This document shows, in pieces, positions 1 through 7,411 of a stretch of DNA of 64,000 nt. Below the pieces are notes generated by a model. That model ran no database searches. It saw only the letters and a list, made by a program, of their open reading frames with translations, and was not told where the DNA came from. Each line of letters opens with the position of its first letter. Positions within the stretch are counted from its first letter, which is position 1. The stretch is from DAIQON01 sp036787835. GTDB lineage: Bacteria > Patescibacteriota > Saccharimonadia > Saccharimonadales > UBA4665. The translations under genes and the position numbers were made by a program. The DNA lies in contig DAIQON010000001.1 in the NCBI GenBank assembly GCA_036787835.1, forward strand, positions 62,001-126,000, read 5' to 3'.

Positions 1-1147
1 CAATTTTGTCTCTTTCAACTTTAGTAAAGCGTCCCGAAGCTGTATCCGAGCTATAATAATCCGTAATCGCATCTTGAAACGCTGACCATAAATCACTTTG
101 TTCATACTTCTGTCCAAGAAGTAGCATAGACGTATATTCTGTCACGGCTTCATTAAACTCATGTAGCCTTCCGCTATGCAAACCAATCCTTGCTACATCT
201 ACAAAAAGTCCGGCAAGCTCCTCTCGGTTATGTGCCAAAGCCTGCACAATGTCAGACTCAGATAATACAATATTACCCTCACTATCAGCATGGGGGTTAT
301 CTTTGCCAACATACTTTTTATTTGAAGCGGTTACCGTTTTGCCTGAGTATACATGTGTAAATTCGTGGAATAAGACTTGTTTAAGGTTCTCTGGCTCATA
401 TACTAATCTAGCATCAACGTTAACTATATTTTCAACCGCCGAGTACGATCCCCCAGAATCATCTAACGCATGAGCAACAGGATCACTCGCGAAAACATAT
501 ATATCATCAATTAAGAGTTTCTTTTTTCTGTCTGGTTTTGCTTGAGAGGGCAGAATCCCTTGATCAATAGCCTGCTGAAATGCTTCTTCATACTGTTTCA
601 TTAGCTCCGGTAGTTGTTCGTCTAAATGTCTCTGGGCTTCTTTCATAGCTCTCGAATGTGCTTCTACCAGAACCAACCTATCTTCGTTTGGTGTGCTAGG
701 ATCTCGAAAGAAACCAGCATAATCATATAGCTTCGTTGTTGGTATAGACAAGTCTTCTGTGAGGCTTGATTCCACAAGTGGGAGATCCATATCAAAAATG
801 GCCGATTCAAGCTCTTCGTCTGTACCTACATAGTCACCCAAAAGACTGTTGAACGCCGTAGAAGCACGTTGGTCAGATAATATTGCTTCTGCTTGACCAA
901 CTAACACGTCAGCAGATAATCTTCGGTCTACATAGGCCTCAAGAAGGTCTTCTTGTCCATTACGAATATCCGTTGGGAGATTAGGGTAACTTTCAGAAGG
1001 CCGACGTTTTTGTAGTGCTTCGATCTCAAGTGTTGCTTCTACCCACGGGACAGCAAATGGGCGAGCAGGACTACTGCTATAATCACTCTCATACATGAGA
1101 AATGACTCCGGAATAGTTGTAAATGATTGTGGTGTTGTTTCAGACAT
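1..1147 (-). CDS. HExxH zinc metallopeptidase-like protein, truncated by window edge
   Basis: An open frame starts at the ATG ending at 1147 (N-terminus M-S-E-T-T-P-Q) and stays open for 382 codons to base 1, so the C-terminus lies outside the window. Residues 261-265 read H-E-F-T-H, the HExxH zinc-binding and catalytic motif. About 67 residues later comes N332-E-A-V-T-E, which fits the third-ligand helix (N-E-x-x-T/S) of gluzincins; that assignment is inference. I see no signal peptide or membrane segment. The first ~240 residues are acidic/helical and match nothing I recognise. It has its own promoter just upstream and is the last visible gene of island A. A protease is likely; substrate and location are unknown. 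Confidence 0.75.
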   Translation of the reverse strand, partial: MSETTPQSFTTIPESFLMYESDYSSSPARPFAVPWVEATLEIEALQKRRPSESYPNLPTDIRNGQEDLLEAYVDRRLSADVLVGQAEAILSDQRASTAFNSLLGDYVGTDEELESAIFDMDLPLVESSLTEDLSIPTTKLYDYAGFFRDPSTPNEDRLVLVEAHSRAMKEAQRHLDEQLPELMKQYEEAFQQAIDQGILPSQAKPDRKKKLLIDDIYVFASDPVAHALDDSGGSYSAVENIVNVDARLVYEPENLKQVLFHEFTHVYSGKTVTASNKKYVGKDNPHADSEGNIVLSESDIVQALAHNREELAGLFVDVARIGLHSGRLHEFNEAVTEYTSMLLLGQKYEQSDLWSAFQDAITDYYSSDTASGRFTKVERDKI

Positions 1148-1173
1148 ATTTTTTGTGTTTTCTAACAGATATA

Positions 1174-1202
1174 ATAGTAGCATAAGCTTGATGATTCGTC
1201 AA
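1174..1202 (-). promoter_or_regulatory. Promoter of the metallopeptidase gene (M-x-E-T family promoter)
   Basis: On the minus strand: -35 TTGACG, a 17-nt spacer ending in the extended -10 TGC, and -10 TACTAT. The spacer core ATCATCAAGCTTATGC is nearly the same as in the promoters at 4326-4354 and 6154-6182. The following leader begins TATCTGTTAG and has an A-rich stretch without a Shine-Dalgarno before the ATG. Confidence 0.7.
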
Positions 1203-1231
1203 GTGTAGTGTAGAGCCGTGTTTCACTATAC

Positions 1232-1258
1232 TCATCCCTAGCTATCACTAAGGGATGA
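1232..1258. repeat. Inverted repeat / hairpin
   Basis: TCATCCCT and AGGGATGA are perfect inverted arms around an 11-nt loop. It sits at the end of the gene debris upstream of the metallopeptidase promoter. There is no T-run, so a terminator role is only possible. Confidence 0.45.
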
Positions 1259-1348
1259 CGACTGCTCCGGCTCTGCCGCATCAGTCCAGAGATGTTCGTC
1301 TTTATTAGTCTCCAGCAAAGCTGACTTGGTAGTTGCCAGAAACGTTAA
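1238..1348 (-). pseudogene. 3' remnant of a replication-relaxation-type gene
   Basis: This minus-strand frame reads L-T-F-L-A-T-T-K-S-A-L ... W-T-D-A-A-E-P-E-Q-S-S-S-L before a TAG. It aligns with the end of the intact protein encoded at 6179-7021 (L-K-F-L-A-T-T-T-E-A-L ... W-R-N-A-S-E-P-E-E-S-T-S-L). In both places the same promoter type and an M-x-E-T gene follow directly. I infer a duplicated block whose upstream replication gene was lost here except for its last ~36 codons. Confidence 0.65.
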
Positions 1349-1472
1349 GCCTAGCAATTGTGTTGGGCGGCAAGTCAGCCCTATCCGCTAACGCCGCTTG
1401 ACTTAGGCCAAGATCTTTTCGGTACTTTCTAATTCTTTTGCCGGTCAATATATTAGTTTGATCTGTGTTCAT
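1305..1472 (-). CDS. Short XRE-type helix-turn-helix protein (truncated)
   Basis: A 55-aa frame starts at the ATG ending at 1472. Residues 11-41 (G-K-R-I-R-K-Y-R-K ... L-S-Q-A-A-L-A ... P-P-N-T-I-A-R) are a good match to helices 1-4 of a Cro/C1-type (HTH_3) domain. After about residue 41 the frame runs into the replication-relaxation remnant in the wrong frame and stops, so the usual end of the domain (E-x-G-x-x-x-P and the fifth helix) is missing. Probably a broken regulator fused by deletion to unrelated debris. A short functional DNA-binding protein is possible but less likely. Confidence 0.5.
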   Translation of the reverse strand: MNTDQTNILTGKRIRKYRKDLGLSQAALADRADLPPNTIARLNVSGNYQVSFAGD

Positions 1473-1574
1473 AATCTGCAATATTAAGTTTTATCCTTAT
1501 GTTCATTTTATCATGCATAGAACCTTAGAAGATCATGGTTGAGAAGGTGTGGAACTATTTTATTATGCCGGAGG

Positions 1575-1935
1575 CTAGGTCGAGCCATGTCTAGGCGTCT
1601 GGTAGGTTCGTGTCTCGTCTATTTCTTCTTCGGCAAATGGTCGAGCGGGCATATAACCGTTGGCCACGACCTGACGCCGTGCTGCCAAAACAGCCTCAGG
1701 ATCAAGGGAATAACGGAAACCTCGGCTTGCTTTACCGCTATAAGAGTAAACATACTTCTGCCGACAGCTTTTTTTAGACTAGTCTCGTGGGTGTTGCCAT
1801 GAAGCCCTACACCTACACCAAGCTTATAGGCCAATCTATTGTAAGCTGCCTGAAATTCTGGGTTAGAAGATGACGATGAGGATGAACAAGAGTTTGATGG
1901 CGAAGCAGCACCACTAAATGCTTAGTCTTACCCAT
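1575..1935 (-). pseudogene. Frameshifted gene remnant of unknown function
   Basis: Coding-like stretches continue one another in different frames. From an ATG ending at 1935 there is M-G-K-T-K, then a Ser-rich segment leading into N-P-E-F-Q-A-A-Y-N-R-L-A-Y-K-L-G in another frame, then Y-S-G-K-A-S-R-G-F-R-Y-S-L-D-P-E-A-V-L-A-A-R-R-Q and A-R-P-F-A-E-E-E-I-D-E-T-R in a third, ending at TAG. None of these alone is a plausible gene, but together they look like one protein of roughly 120 residues broken by two frameshifts. I do not recognise the family. The plus-strand frame over the same bases looks like a shadow. Confidence 0.45.
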
Positions 1936-1961
1936 ACTCTATAATTTAAACTAATCTAAGG

Positions 1962-2564
1962 TCACCAAGAACCACCCTCGGCAGGAGATTGAGGAGCCGC
2001 ACCCTGTTGACCGGGCTGTTGTAGCGGTAGAGTATCTTCTGGCCCCCAACCTTGTTGAGGCTGTGCGTTAGGATCATAACCCCAGCTTCCAGAAGCCTCA
2101 AATCCAGTAGCTGCTTGTGTACTTCCTTCAGTTGGGGCCCAGCTGCCAAAACCACCGTCAGAAGCTTCGGGTGCCAATGGGCTAGCTGCTATAGCTGGTT
2201 GACCACCATAAAGTTCACTTACCTTTTGACGAGCCATGCCTACGACTTGTTCTTTAGCATAGCCTCTAGCACCAGATACTGCCCCTGTTGCCGCCTTGCG
2301 AGCAGTATGCGTTGGTCGTAGGGCAGCTTTTATAGCACCGAATTTGCGAACTTTCATATTGCCATCGTCATCAAACCTAGCAACTCCAGCATTCTCTAAA
2401 GCACCACGGACGGCAGCACCACCAACGTCGTGACCAACTTTCTTGGCAAATTCTTGTAGGGCAGGATTTCCTAGTGCATCACGCGCTTCTTGAAAGTGAG
2501 AGCGTTGATAAGAGGGGGTTTCGGGTCCCCAACCTTGTGAAGCTGATGGTGTTTCAAATGACAT
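1962..2564 (-). CDS. Unknown protein with repeated Q-G-W-G-P-E motifs
   Basis: 200 aa, N-terminus M-S-F-E-T-P. The motif Q-G-W-G-P-E occurs near both ends (residues ~10-15 and ~170-176). The C-terminal third is rich in Gly, Trp, Gln and Pro, with G-S-W repeats, and ends G-G-S-W. The middle (~25-120) is basic and helical, with conserved-looking A-R-K-A-A-T-G-A and V-R-K-F-G-A segments. There is no signal peptide or TM segment. Its promoter is at 2601-2628 and the N-terminus resembles the neighbouring M-x-E-T proteins. Function unknown; the Trp/Gly tail may mediate binding (inference). Confidence 0.7.
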   Translation of the reverse strand: MSFETPSASQGWGPETPSYQRSHFQEARDALGNPALQEFAKKVGHDVGGAAVRGALENAGVARFDDDGNMKVRKFGAIKAALRPTHTARKAATGAVSGARGYAKEQVVGMARQKVSELYGGQPAIAASPLAPEASDGGFGSWAPTEGSTQAATGFEASGSWGYDPNAQPQQGWGPEDTLPLQQPGQQGAAPQSPAEGGSW

Positions 2565-2600
2565 TTTTGTTCTTTTTGTTTTTAATTAATCTACCTTAAT

Positions 2601-2628
2601 ATTATACATAAATTTTATTAATTGTCAA
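2601..2628 (-). promoter_or_regulatory. Promoter of the 200-aa unknown gene
   Basis: On the minus strand: TTGACA, a 16-nt spacer and TATAAT. Both hexamers are perfect. The spacer is AT-rich and, unlike the other members of the family, lacks the AAGCTT core. The leader is A/T-rich with no Shine-Dalgarno. Confidence 0.75.
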
Positions 2629-2698
2629 GTTTATGGACTTGGGGCCTCAGACTGTTTCGCGTATTGGGCTTTGATTTGGCCAACAGCTCACCTGCAAA

Positions 2699-4285
2699 CT
2701 AAGCGGCTGCGCTTTGAACTTCCGAGAAATGCGCCTCATGCTTGCCGTTTATTTTACCATCATCGTGGACAAAGAAGTCCATAACACCAGAGCGAATCGG
2801 CACAACTAAGCGCGCACCATACCGAGTAATGCTAGCATGTTGCAAGTCCTTAATTGCTGCCTCTATGGCTGCTTTACGCTGTTCGTCGTGCGTACGAACT
2901 GCTTCGATGTTATTTGTTTTACGGAGATAGCGATCGCCGACATCAATTTTAAACTGGGCTGGTAAGTGCTGACCTATGCCATAATCTGCACCGCCTTCAG
3001 TATCACCAAGCTGTACCCAGGTGGTTTTTTCATTTAGTGTTAGCCCGTAGCCGTCAGGCGCTTCTTCAATTGGCGCATCTGAAGCTACATCCTTAGGCGA
3101 ACTGTAAAATGTACGGTCTGATCCGAAAGAGCCCTGGGTATCTGCGGAGCCGCTGCCTATGTCTATCGTACCGTCATGGATAACCACCCTGGGTATAGTT
3201 TTTTCGAGCGCATCTTCCTTGAGATCCAGCTCACCATACTGCGAGTCACGAGCATACGGTGCAGTTTTGACAATTTCGGCAAGCGGAATTGCGATTGTAC
3301 CTGCGTTTGGGCCGTCTCCTCTGTAATTCCATTCATCAAAATCTTCAGACCAGTGAGGTGTTGGTGAGTGATAGCGATCTCCGTAATATTCTAGGTTTGG
3401 TGTATTAAATTTACCGAATCGAGCAAGCTGAGTTCGGCGAGGCAGCAATGTGTTAGCAGCATAAACTTGGTTGAAGTTAGCTGTGTTATGGAATAATAGC
3501 TGACCTGCAAAGCGAACATCATCCCAGAACGTTTTTTCAGCCCTTTCGATGTTAGCAAGTGGATTGGTTTTTATATAGTCTTGCGAGGCACTTCGACTTA
3601 TGTCCTGCTCCTTAAGATCAATTGCCTCACCGGCGTCCGTAAATAAACCAGACCGTTTTATTTTATTTTGGATTGCTAAGTGATTTTCAATCACTCTTTG
3701 CTTGTCCTCTTCGGTGAGGGTCGTTATGGCAACGCTAGATTCAGCAAATAGCGCCTCATTGGCTCGAGAGACCGCCATAAGCTCAGCGCGCTGGAGTCGC
3801 CTGTCTTCTGGTTGACGCATACGGGCTAAACGAATACCTGCTAGGACGGGTAGAGCAGCCTGCCCATAGCTGGGAGGAGTATTACCCATATCTGTGAGCG
3901 AGATTATTTTGTCATGAATCTCATTTGTCGAAAAAAGACTGCCAGCAAGGATACCCTCCAGCTTCTGTGCCTGCTGTGCCCTACCTGCTTCGTCAGTTGG
4001 TACATCGTTATCTAAAACGTCTTTAATAACGCCATCCATCGTGTAGTGCAGTTCATAAAAGCCGTGCAGACCCTCCCTCAGCTCAGGAGACGATTTAAAG
4101 GCGCTGTCTTCCTGAGCCTGCTCCACCCGCAAATCAATGGCTTGTTCTGTCTGGAGTTGGCGCTCACCGGCTTGGCCAGCTTCTGTTCCTGACATATCCA
4201 TAGATAGCTCCTCTTGCGAAGGCTGAGTAAGGGGCAATGCTTCTGGCTTGAGATTAGGGTTTAGGCTTACTGTTTCTGGACTCAT
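2699..4285 (-). CDS. Large acidic protein of unknown function (M-S-P-E-T family N-terminus)
   Basis: 528 aa starting M-S-P-E-T-V-S-L-N-P-N. The first ~65 residues are Gln/Glu/Pro-rich and probably disordered. Residues ~70-200 are predicted mostly helical (alternating L/A and E/R). The rest is mixed, with many D/G turns such as D-G-T-I-D-I-G-S-G-S-A-D-T. I see no membrane segment, catalytic signature or repeats. It is a single-gene unit with its own strong promoter at 4326-4354. By size and composition it could be a secreted or phage-structural-like protein, but nothing in the sequence proves that. Confidence 0.75.
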   Translation of the reverse strand: MSPETVSLNPNLKPEALPLTQPSQEELSMDMSGTEAGQAGERQLQTEQAIDLRVEQAQEDSAFKSSPELREGLHGFYELHYTMDGVIKDVLDNDVPTDEAGRAQQAQKLEGILAGSLFSTNEIHDKIISLTDMGNTPPSYGQAALPVLAGIRLARMRQPEDRRLQRAELMAVSRANEALFAESSVAITTLTEEDKQRVIENHLAIQNKIKRSGLFTDAGEAIDLKEQDISRSASQDYIKTNPLANIERAEKTFWDDVRFAGQLLFHNTANFNQVYAANTLLPRRTQLARFGKFNTPNLEYYGDRYHSPTPHWSEDFDEWNYRGDGPNAGTIAIPLAEIVKTAPYARDSQYGELDLKEDALEKTIPRVVIHDGTIDIGSGSADTQGSFGSDRTFYSSPKDVASDAPIEEAPDGYGLTLNEKTTWVQLGDTEGGADYGIGQHLPAQFKIDVGDRYLRKTNNIEAVRTHDEQRKAAIEAAIKDLQHASITRYGARLVVPIRSGVMDFFVHDDGKINGKHEAHFSEVQSAAA

Positions 4286-4325
4286 TTGTTTTGGCTTTTT
4301 ATTATAGTTTTACTTAACAGATATA

Positions 4326-4354
4326 ATATTAACATAAGCTTGTTGATTTGTCAA
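4326..4354 (-). promoter_or_regulatory. Promoter of the 528-aa gene (M-x-E-T family promoter)
   Basis: On the minus strand: TTGACA, 17-nt spacer (core ATCAACAAGCTTATGT, extended -10 TGT), TAATAT. The leader again begins TATCTGTTA, as at the promoters near 1174 and 6154. Confidence 0.75.
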
Positions 4355-4471
4355 TATGATGGTGGTCCGTAGCTAGCCAGGTACGGAACTATTCCACGCA
4401 AAACTAAAGTACAATGAAGTTGTAGCAAGAGAGTACCGAGATAATACAAACATCTTCGGTCAACTCAAACA

Positions 4472-4630
4472 CTAATGCTTAGTGCTTCGCTGTGACTTGA
4501 ATGTTTTTAGCTTGCCAGCCGATAAGATTGCTTTGCTGCCGAGCCTTTGCTTTAGTGTATCTCTTGAGACGGGAGCAGTGTCGTCCCTACTAACACCTTC
4601 TCCTATCATCCTCATCGCATAACGATCAGC
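4472..4630 (-). other. In-frame open extension after the TGA stop of the 177-aa gene
   Basis: The gap 4286-4630 has no convincing independent gene. Its left part holds the promoter at 4326-4354. Its right part is an open frame of 52 codons in the same frame as the upstream gene, directly after that gene's TGA: A-D-R-Y-A-M-R-M-I-G-E-G ... T-L-K-Q-R-L-G-S-K-A-I-L-S-A-G-K-L-K, then TAG. Within it, an ATG ending at 4615 could start a 47-aa peptide. The simplest reading is an original C-terminus cut off by a nonsense mutation. Chance is not excluded. Confidence 0.35.
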
Positions 4631-5161
4631 TCACGGGAAAATCGCTTGACCAACTCTACTATGTTTAACATTCTCCATACGAGTCCGGGCTAAAATAACG
4701 GCAGTGTTGTCTTCAGCTCCTGGCTTCACAGTTAGCTGCCAAGTGTAATGTAAAGCTGGTTTTTCAGTCTTAGATGTCCATTGTGTCTCAAAAATAATAG
4801 TCATCTCTTCATCATCAATCTCAACAACTTTTGCTCTATCGTCCCTATGTCCGTCGGGCATAGTATCACCCACCTGTAAACGCTTAGGTTCTGGAGCGTT
4901 AGCTGGAAGAGATCGAAACTGTTCTGGCATGATTGGGTCCAATCGTTGAGGAAGAAGCGGGCCAGCAAATCCCTCACCAACCATACCCATTCGTGTAATT
5001 CCAAACCGGCCCGACCAAGCTTCATCTACGCTCGTAGGTACAATAATAGCAGTGTCATATGATACGTCTGGATTGGCGATAATTGAATCACCAGACATTG
5101 GCAGTGAAGCTTCATCTGGGTTAAGGATCTCAATATTGGGTGTATTTTGTTTTTCTGGCAT
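4631..5161 (-). CDS. Unknown protein, M-P-E-K N-terminus, second gene of a pair
   Basis: 177 aa from the ATG ending at 5161 (M-P-E-K-Q-N-T-P-N-I-E). I prefer this start to one 19 codons upstream because the longer form overlaps the preceding gene and the shorter one gives a family-like N-terminus 19 nt after that gene's stop. The C-terminal half (E-E-M-T-I-I-F-E-T-Q-W-T ... H-Y-T-W-Q-L-T-V) alternates hydrophobic and polar residues, as in a beta-sandwich. Probably co-transcribed with the 315-aa gene upstream. It ends at a TGA with an open continuation behind it (see 4472-4630). Function unknown. Confidence 0.65.
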   Translation of the reverse strand: MPEKQNTPNIEILNPDEASLPMSGDSIIANPDVSYDTAIIVPTSVDEAWSGRFGITRMGMVGEGFAGPLLPQRLDPIMPEQFRSLPANAPEPKRLQVGDTMPDGHRDDRAKVVEIDDEEMTIIFETQWTSKTEKPALHYTWQLTVKPGAEDNTAVILARTRMENVKHSRVGQAIFP

Positions 5162-5180
5162 GGTTTTATATTTTAAAATT

Positions 5181-6128
5181 TCAGGCAGCAATAATTTCCA
5201 TATCACTTGATTGGTCAATTTGTTTTAGCCTACCCGTAACCCATTTTTTACGAGCATTAAGTCGTTTTGCAATTCGACCTATTTCTAACCCACCCGACAT
5301 TCCTTTTATAGGTTTGCCCAGGAGAGTTGAAAATTCATCTTTACAATGTGTGAGTCCTAGATCAGAATTCAATACCGTAGTTATCTGATCGACCGCAACA
5401 ACAAACTTACCAGCTTCCCGTTCAGTCAGAACGCCATTTTCGTCCACACTTAATTTTCCTGCTTGTAATAATTCACTGGCTTTTTCCTTTATAATGCCGA
5501 AAGTTTCTGGGTCTAAAGACAAAAAACCTATAAGATGAGCTATCGTATCATGGTCATAATAATCATCTTCAGGAGTAGTCCATACAACTTTACCTTCTGC
5601 GAGTGCCTCTACATACTCTTTTCCACTTATCTTTTTATCTATTCCCTGATAGTCACGCTGCTTTTCAACAAATTCGAAAGGTGGTTCTTCACTTGTAGTT
5701 TCATATACCTTGTTAAAGGTTGAGTTTAAGTGAGCGACCGTGGGAGCGGTGAGTATAATTTCTTGCTTTCCGTCTTCAGTTGTTATGGTCTTTTTTAGAA
5801 ACCCTAACTCTGGCGCAAAGGGCGCAAAGTTCCTTTTATCCCGCTGGGTAGATCTATCTACTTCTACCATTCTTCTTGGTGCAGTACGATTATCATAATA
5901 GTCCTCAGTCTGAACACCTTCGCCACGGGTAATCGTACTAACATAAAGTTCTCCGTTTGGTGTGGTTATTGTTCCAAAATCTGCTTCTAAGACACCTCTA
6001 CCTGCTTCAGCTGGCTGAGGAAATTGAACATGATAAAGTGTTTCCATCTTATTAATATCTATTTCGCCCGGTATTGCTTCAGGAGGTGGTGTTTCGCCTA
6101 TATTGGTAGAGTTTAGTGTTTCTGGCAT
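5181..6128 (-). CDS. Unknown protein, M-P-E-T N-terminus
   Basis: 315 aa starting M-P-E-T-L-N-S-T-N-I-G. No signal peptide or TM segment. The N-terminal ~30 residues are Pro/Glu-rich. The rest is mixed alpha/beta with several G-x-L-x-V-S segments. A basic C-terminus (R-I-A-K-R-L-N-A-R-K-K-W-V-T-G-R-L-K-Q) could bind nucleic acid, which is inference from charge alone. It follows the replication-relaxation gene, whose stop codon overlaps this gene's -35 box, and is followed closely by the 177-aa gene, suggesting a two-gene operon. Confidence 0.7.
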   Translation of the reverse strand: MPETLNSTNIGETPPPEAIPGEIDINKMETLYHVQFPQPAEAGRGVLEADFGTITTPNGELYVSTITRGEGVQTEDYYDNRTAPRRMVEVDRSTQRDKRNFAPFAPELGFLKKTITTEDGKQEIILTAPTVAHLNSTFNKVYETTSEEPPFEFVEKQRDYQGIDKKISGKEYVEALAEGKVVWTTPEDDYYDHDTIAHLIGFLSLDPETFGIIKEKASELLQAGKLSVDENGVLTEREAGKFVVAVDQITTVLNSDLGLTHCKDEFSTLLGKPIKGMSGGLEIGRIAKRLNARKKWVTGRLKQIDQSSDMEIIAA

Positions 6129-6153
6129 TTTTTTATTTTATCTGACAGATACA

Positions 6154-6182
6154 ATACTAGCATAAGCTTGATGATATGTCAA
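6154..6182 (-). promoter_or_regulatory. Promoter of the 315-aa gene (M-x-E-T family promoter)
   Basis: On the minus strand: TTGACA, 17-nt spacer with core ATCATCAAGCTTATGC, -10 TAGTAT with an extended TGC. The TGA stop of the upstream gene is part of the TTGACA box. The leader starts TATCTGTCAG and is A/T-rich to the ATG. Confidence 0.75.
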
Positions 6183-7021
6183 GTATAGTCTAACGAAGTT
6201 GACTCCTCGGGTTCAGACGCATTGCGCCAGATTAGTTCTTTCTTACTCTGCGAGCTAACCAGAGCTTCTGTAGTCGTTGCAAGAAACTTTAAGTCTACAT
6301 AAGTCTTGTCAAGCTCTTTCGCAGCTAGTCTGAGCATCTGGCGCTGTAAGGCTTTAGTCTCACAGACTATCAACATGGTTGGTAGCTTCCTATTGGTATG
6401 ATTTTGCCAGGTTTCATCTTCAGCGTATTTAATATACTGTCGTATCTTGCGCTGTATCACTAAGTAGTAGGTAGCTTCTTCATAGCTATCCAGGAAATAG
6501 TCATTGGCTTGGGTATGGCTGGTGACAGTGCGGTGTAGATAGGCGTCAGGCATTCTCTCGGGCATACCCTTGCGCTCGGCTAGCTCACTTTTGCTAAAGA
6601 ACTTGAATTCTTCTGGGTAGAGTCGCTTGAACTCCACATAGACAGAAAAGACATGTAGATAGTGGGCTATTTGATCTTTATTGGCTCGCTTGTCCTGATA
6701 AATACTTTTTAGCACCTTTGGACTGGCATAAGGTTGCTGTTTAAAATAGCGAACAGCATTTGGCCTTAAGTAGTAAGTAGCTGGTTTGCCTTTGATTTTA
6801 TAGCTTTTGTCATAGTTCTGGCCTATATAGTCTTGATCTACTAGTACTCTTAATCTGGCTAGTATTACTCTTGGGTATTTACTGCCTTGGCTTTTAGCTA
6901 TTAAGTGAGTAGTAGCGAATCGAAATTTATAGAGTGTTTGTAGTAGTTGTATTTGATAGTTGTTTAAGGGTCGTCGGTATTTAGGTGATGGTTTAGGCGT
7001 TGTAGTTGATTTATTAGTCAT
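6179..7021 (-). CDS. Replication-relaxation (Replic_Relax-like) DNA-binding protein
   Basis: 280 aa. Residues ~20-90 (Y-Q-I-Q-L-L-Q-T-L-Y-K-F-R-F-A-T-T-H-L-I-A, then R-V-I-L-A-R-L-R-V-L-V-D-Q-D-Y-I) form a winged-helix domain with the 'new gene, reset arm' pattern of the Replic_Relax family found on plasmids and integrative elements. A compact C-terminal domain follows, with a conserved-looking F-F-S-K-S-E-L-A. The family is linked to plasmid replication or mobilisation. This one is encoded divergently from the recombinase module and probably works with it. A remnant of a paralogue lies at 1238-1348. Family call from pattern; role is inference. Confidence 0.7.
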   Translation of the reverse strand: MTNKSTTTPKPSPKYRRPLNNYQIQLLQTLYKFRFATTHLIAKSQGSKYPRVILARLRVLVDQDYIGQNYDKSYKIKGKPATYYLRPNAVRYFKQQPYASPKVLKSIYQDKRANKDQIAHYLHVFSVYVEFKRLYPEEFKFFSKSELAERKGMPERMPDAYLHRTVTSHTQANDYFLDSYEEATYYLVIQRKIRQYIKYAEDETWQNHTNRKLPTMLIVCETKALQRQMLRLAAKELDKTYVDLKFLATTTEALVSSQSKKELIWRNASEPEESTSLDYT

Positions 7022-7052
7022 GGGTGTTCTTTCAAGTAGACATAGTTAGCTA

Positions 7053-7069
7053 TATATACATAGTATATA
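7053..7069. repeat. AT-rich palindrome in the divergent control region
   Basis: TATATA-CATAG-TATATA lies 32 bp upstream of the replication-relaxation start. It resembles the two operators at 7180 and 7203, so it may be a weaker copy of the same binding site. Confidence 0.35.
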
Positions 7070-7179
7070 TTAATATAAAGATAAAGAGATCCAGTATAAA
7101 CTCCTTGACGAGCAGATTATATCTATCCTAGCAGTAAGATATCCACAATTACATATTAGTCGCATAAAACTACTTGTAA

Positions 7180-7197
7180 CTATACATACTTGTATAG
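7180..7197. promoter_or_regulatory. Palindromic operator copy 1
   Basis: CTATACA-tact-TGTATAG, perfect 7-bp arms. It lies 38 bp upstream of the 58-aa gene and 22 bp centre-to-centre from the next copy, about two helical turns. Confidence 0.55.
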
Positions 7198-7202
7198 TAT
7201 TA

Positions 7203-7218
7203 TATACATAGATGTATA
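7203..7218. promoter_or_regulatory. Palindromic operator copy 2
   Basis: TATACA-taga-TGTATA, perfect 6-bp arms, same consensus as copy 1 and just ahead of the ribosome-binding site of the 58-aa gene. The position suggests repression of the small gene and recombinase operon. Confidence 0.55.
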
Positions 7219-7234
7219 GATAACAGAGGGTATC

Positions 7235-7411
7235 ATGGCTAGACCACTAGGATCAAAAAACAAAAATTCATCAGGGCAACCATCGTATACTGCTCTGTCT
7301 ACAGAGGAAAGACTTATAGTGCTAGCCAATTTAATAGTTGATCGAATAGTGGCCGACCAGCGAAATAACGGCAAACTACTTAAGAAGCTCGTGAGGCGCG
7401 ACTATGTATGA
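7235..7411 (+). CDS. Small AT-hook-like DNA-binding protein upstream of recombinase
   Basis: 58 aa from ATG 7235, preceded by AGAGGG as ribosome-binding site. The N-terminus M-A-R-P-L-G-S-K-N-K resembles AT-hook-type (G)RPxGSKNK tails common on small phage and plasmid proteins. The rest (S-T-E-E-R-L-I-V-L-A-N-L-I-V-D-R-I-V) is a single amphipathic helix pair. Its TGA overlaps the recombinase ATG by 8 nt, so the two are probably translationally coupled. It may be a directionality factor or regulator; that is inferred from position only. Confidence 0.7.
   Translation: MARPLGSKNKNSSGQPSYTALSTEERLIVLANLIVDRIVADQRNNGKLLKKLVRRDYV

Noticed and set aside
1539..1802. Plus-strand 87-codon frame
   Set aside because: Opposite strand to the clearer frameshifted remnant; Arg/Cys-rich composition typical of a shadow frame.
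2621..2698. 26 open codons after the TAG of the 528-aa gene
   Set aside because: This length is expected by chance, and it overlaps the promoter of the next gene.
4472..4633. TGA recoded as glycine (code 25)
   Set aside because: TGA acts as a normal stop elsewhere in core genes such as pilM and in coupled gene pairs, so the whole genome is not recoded.
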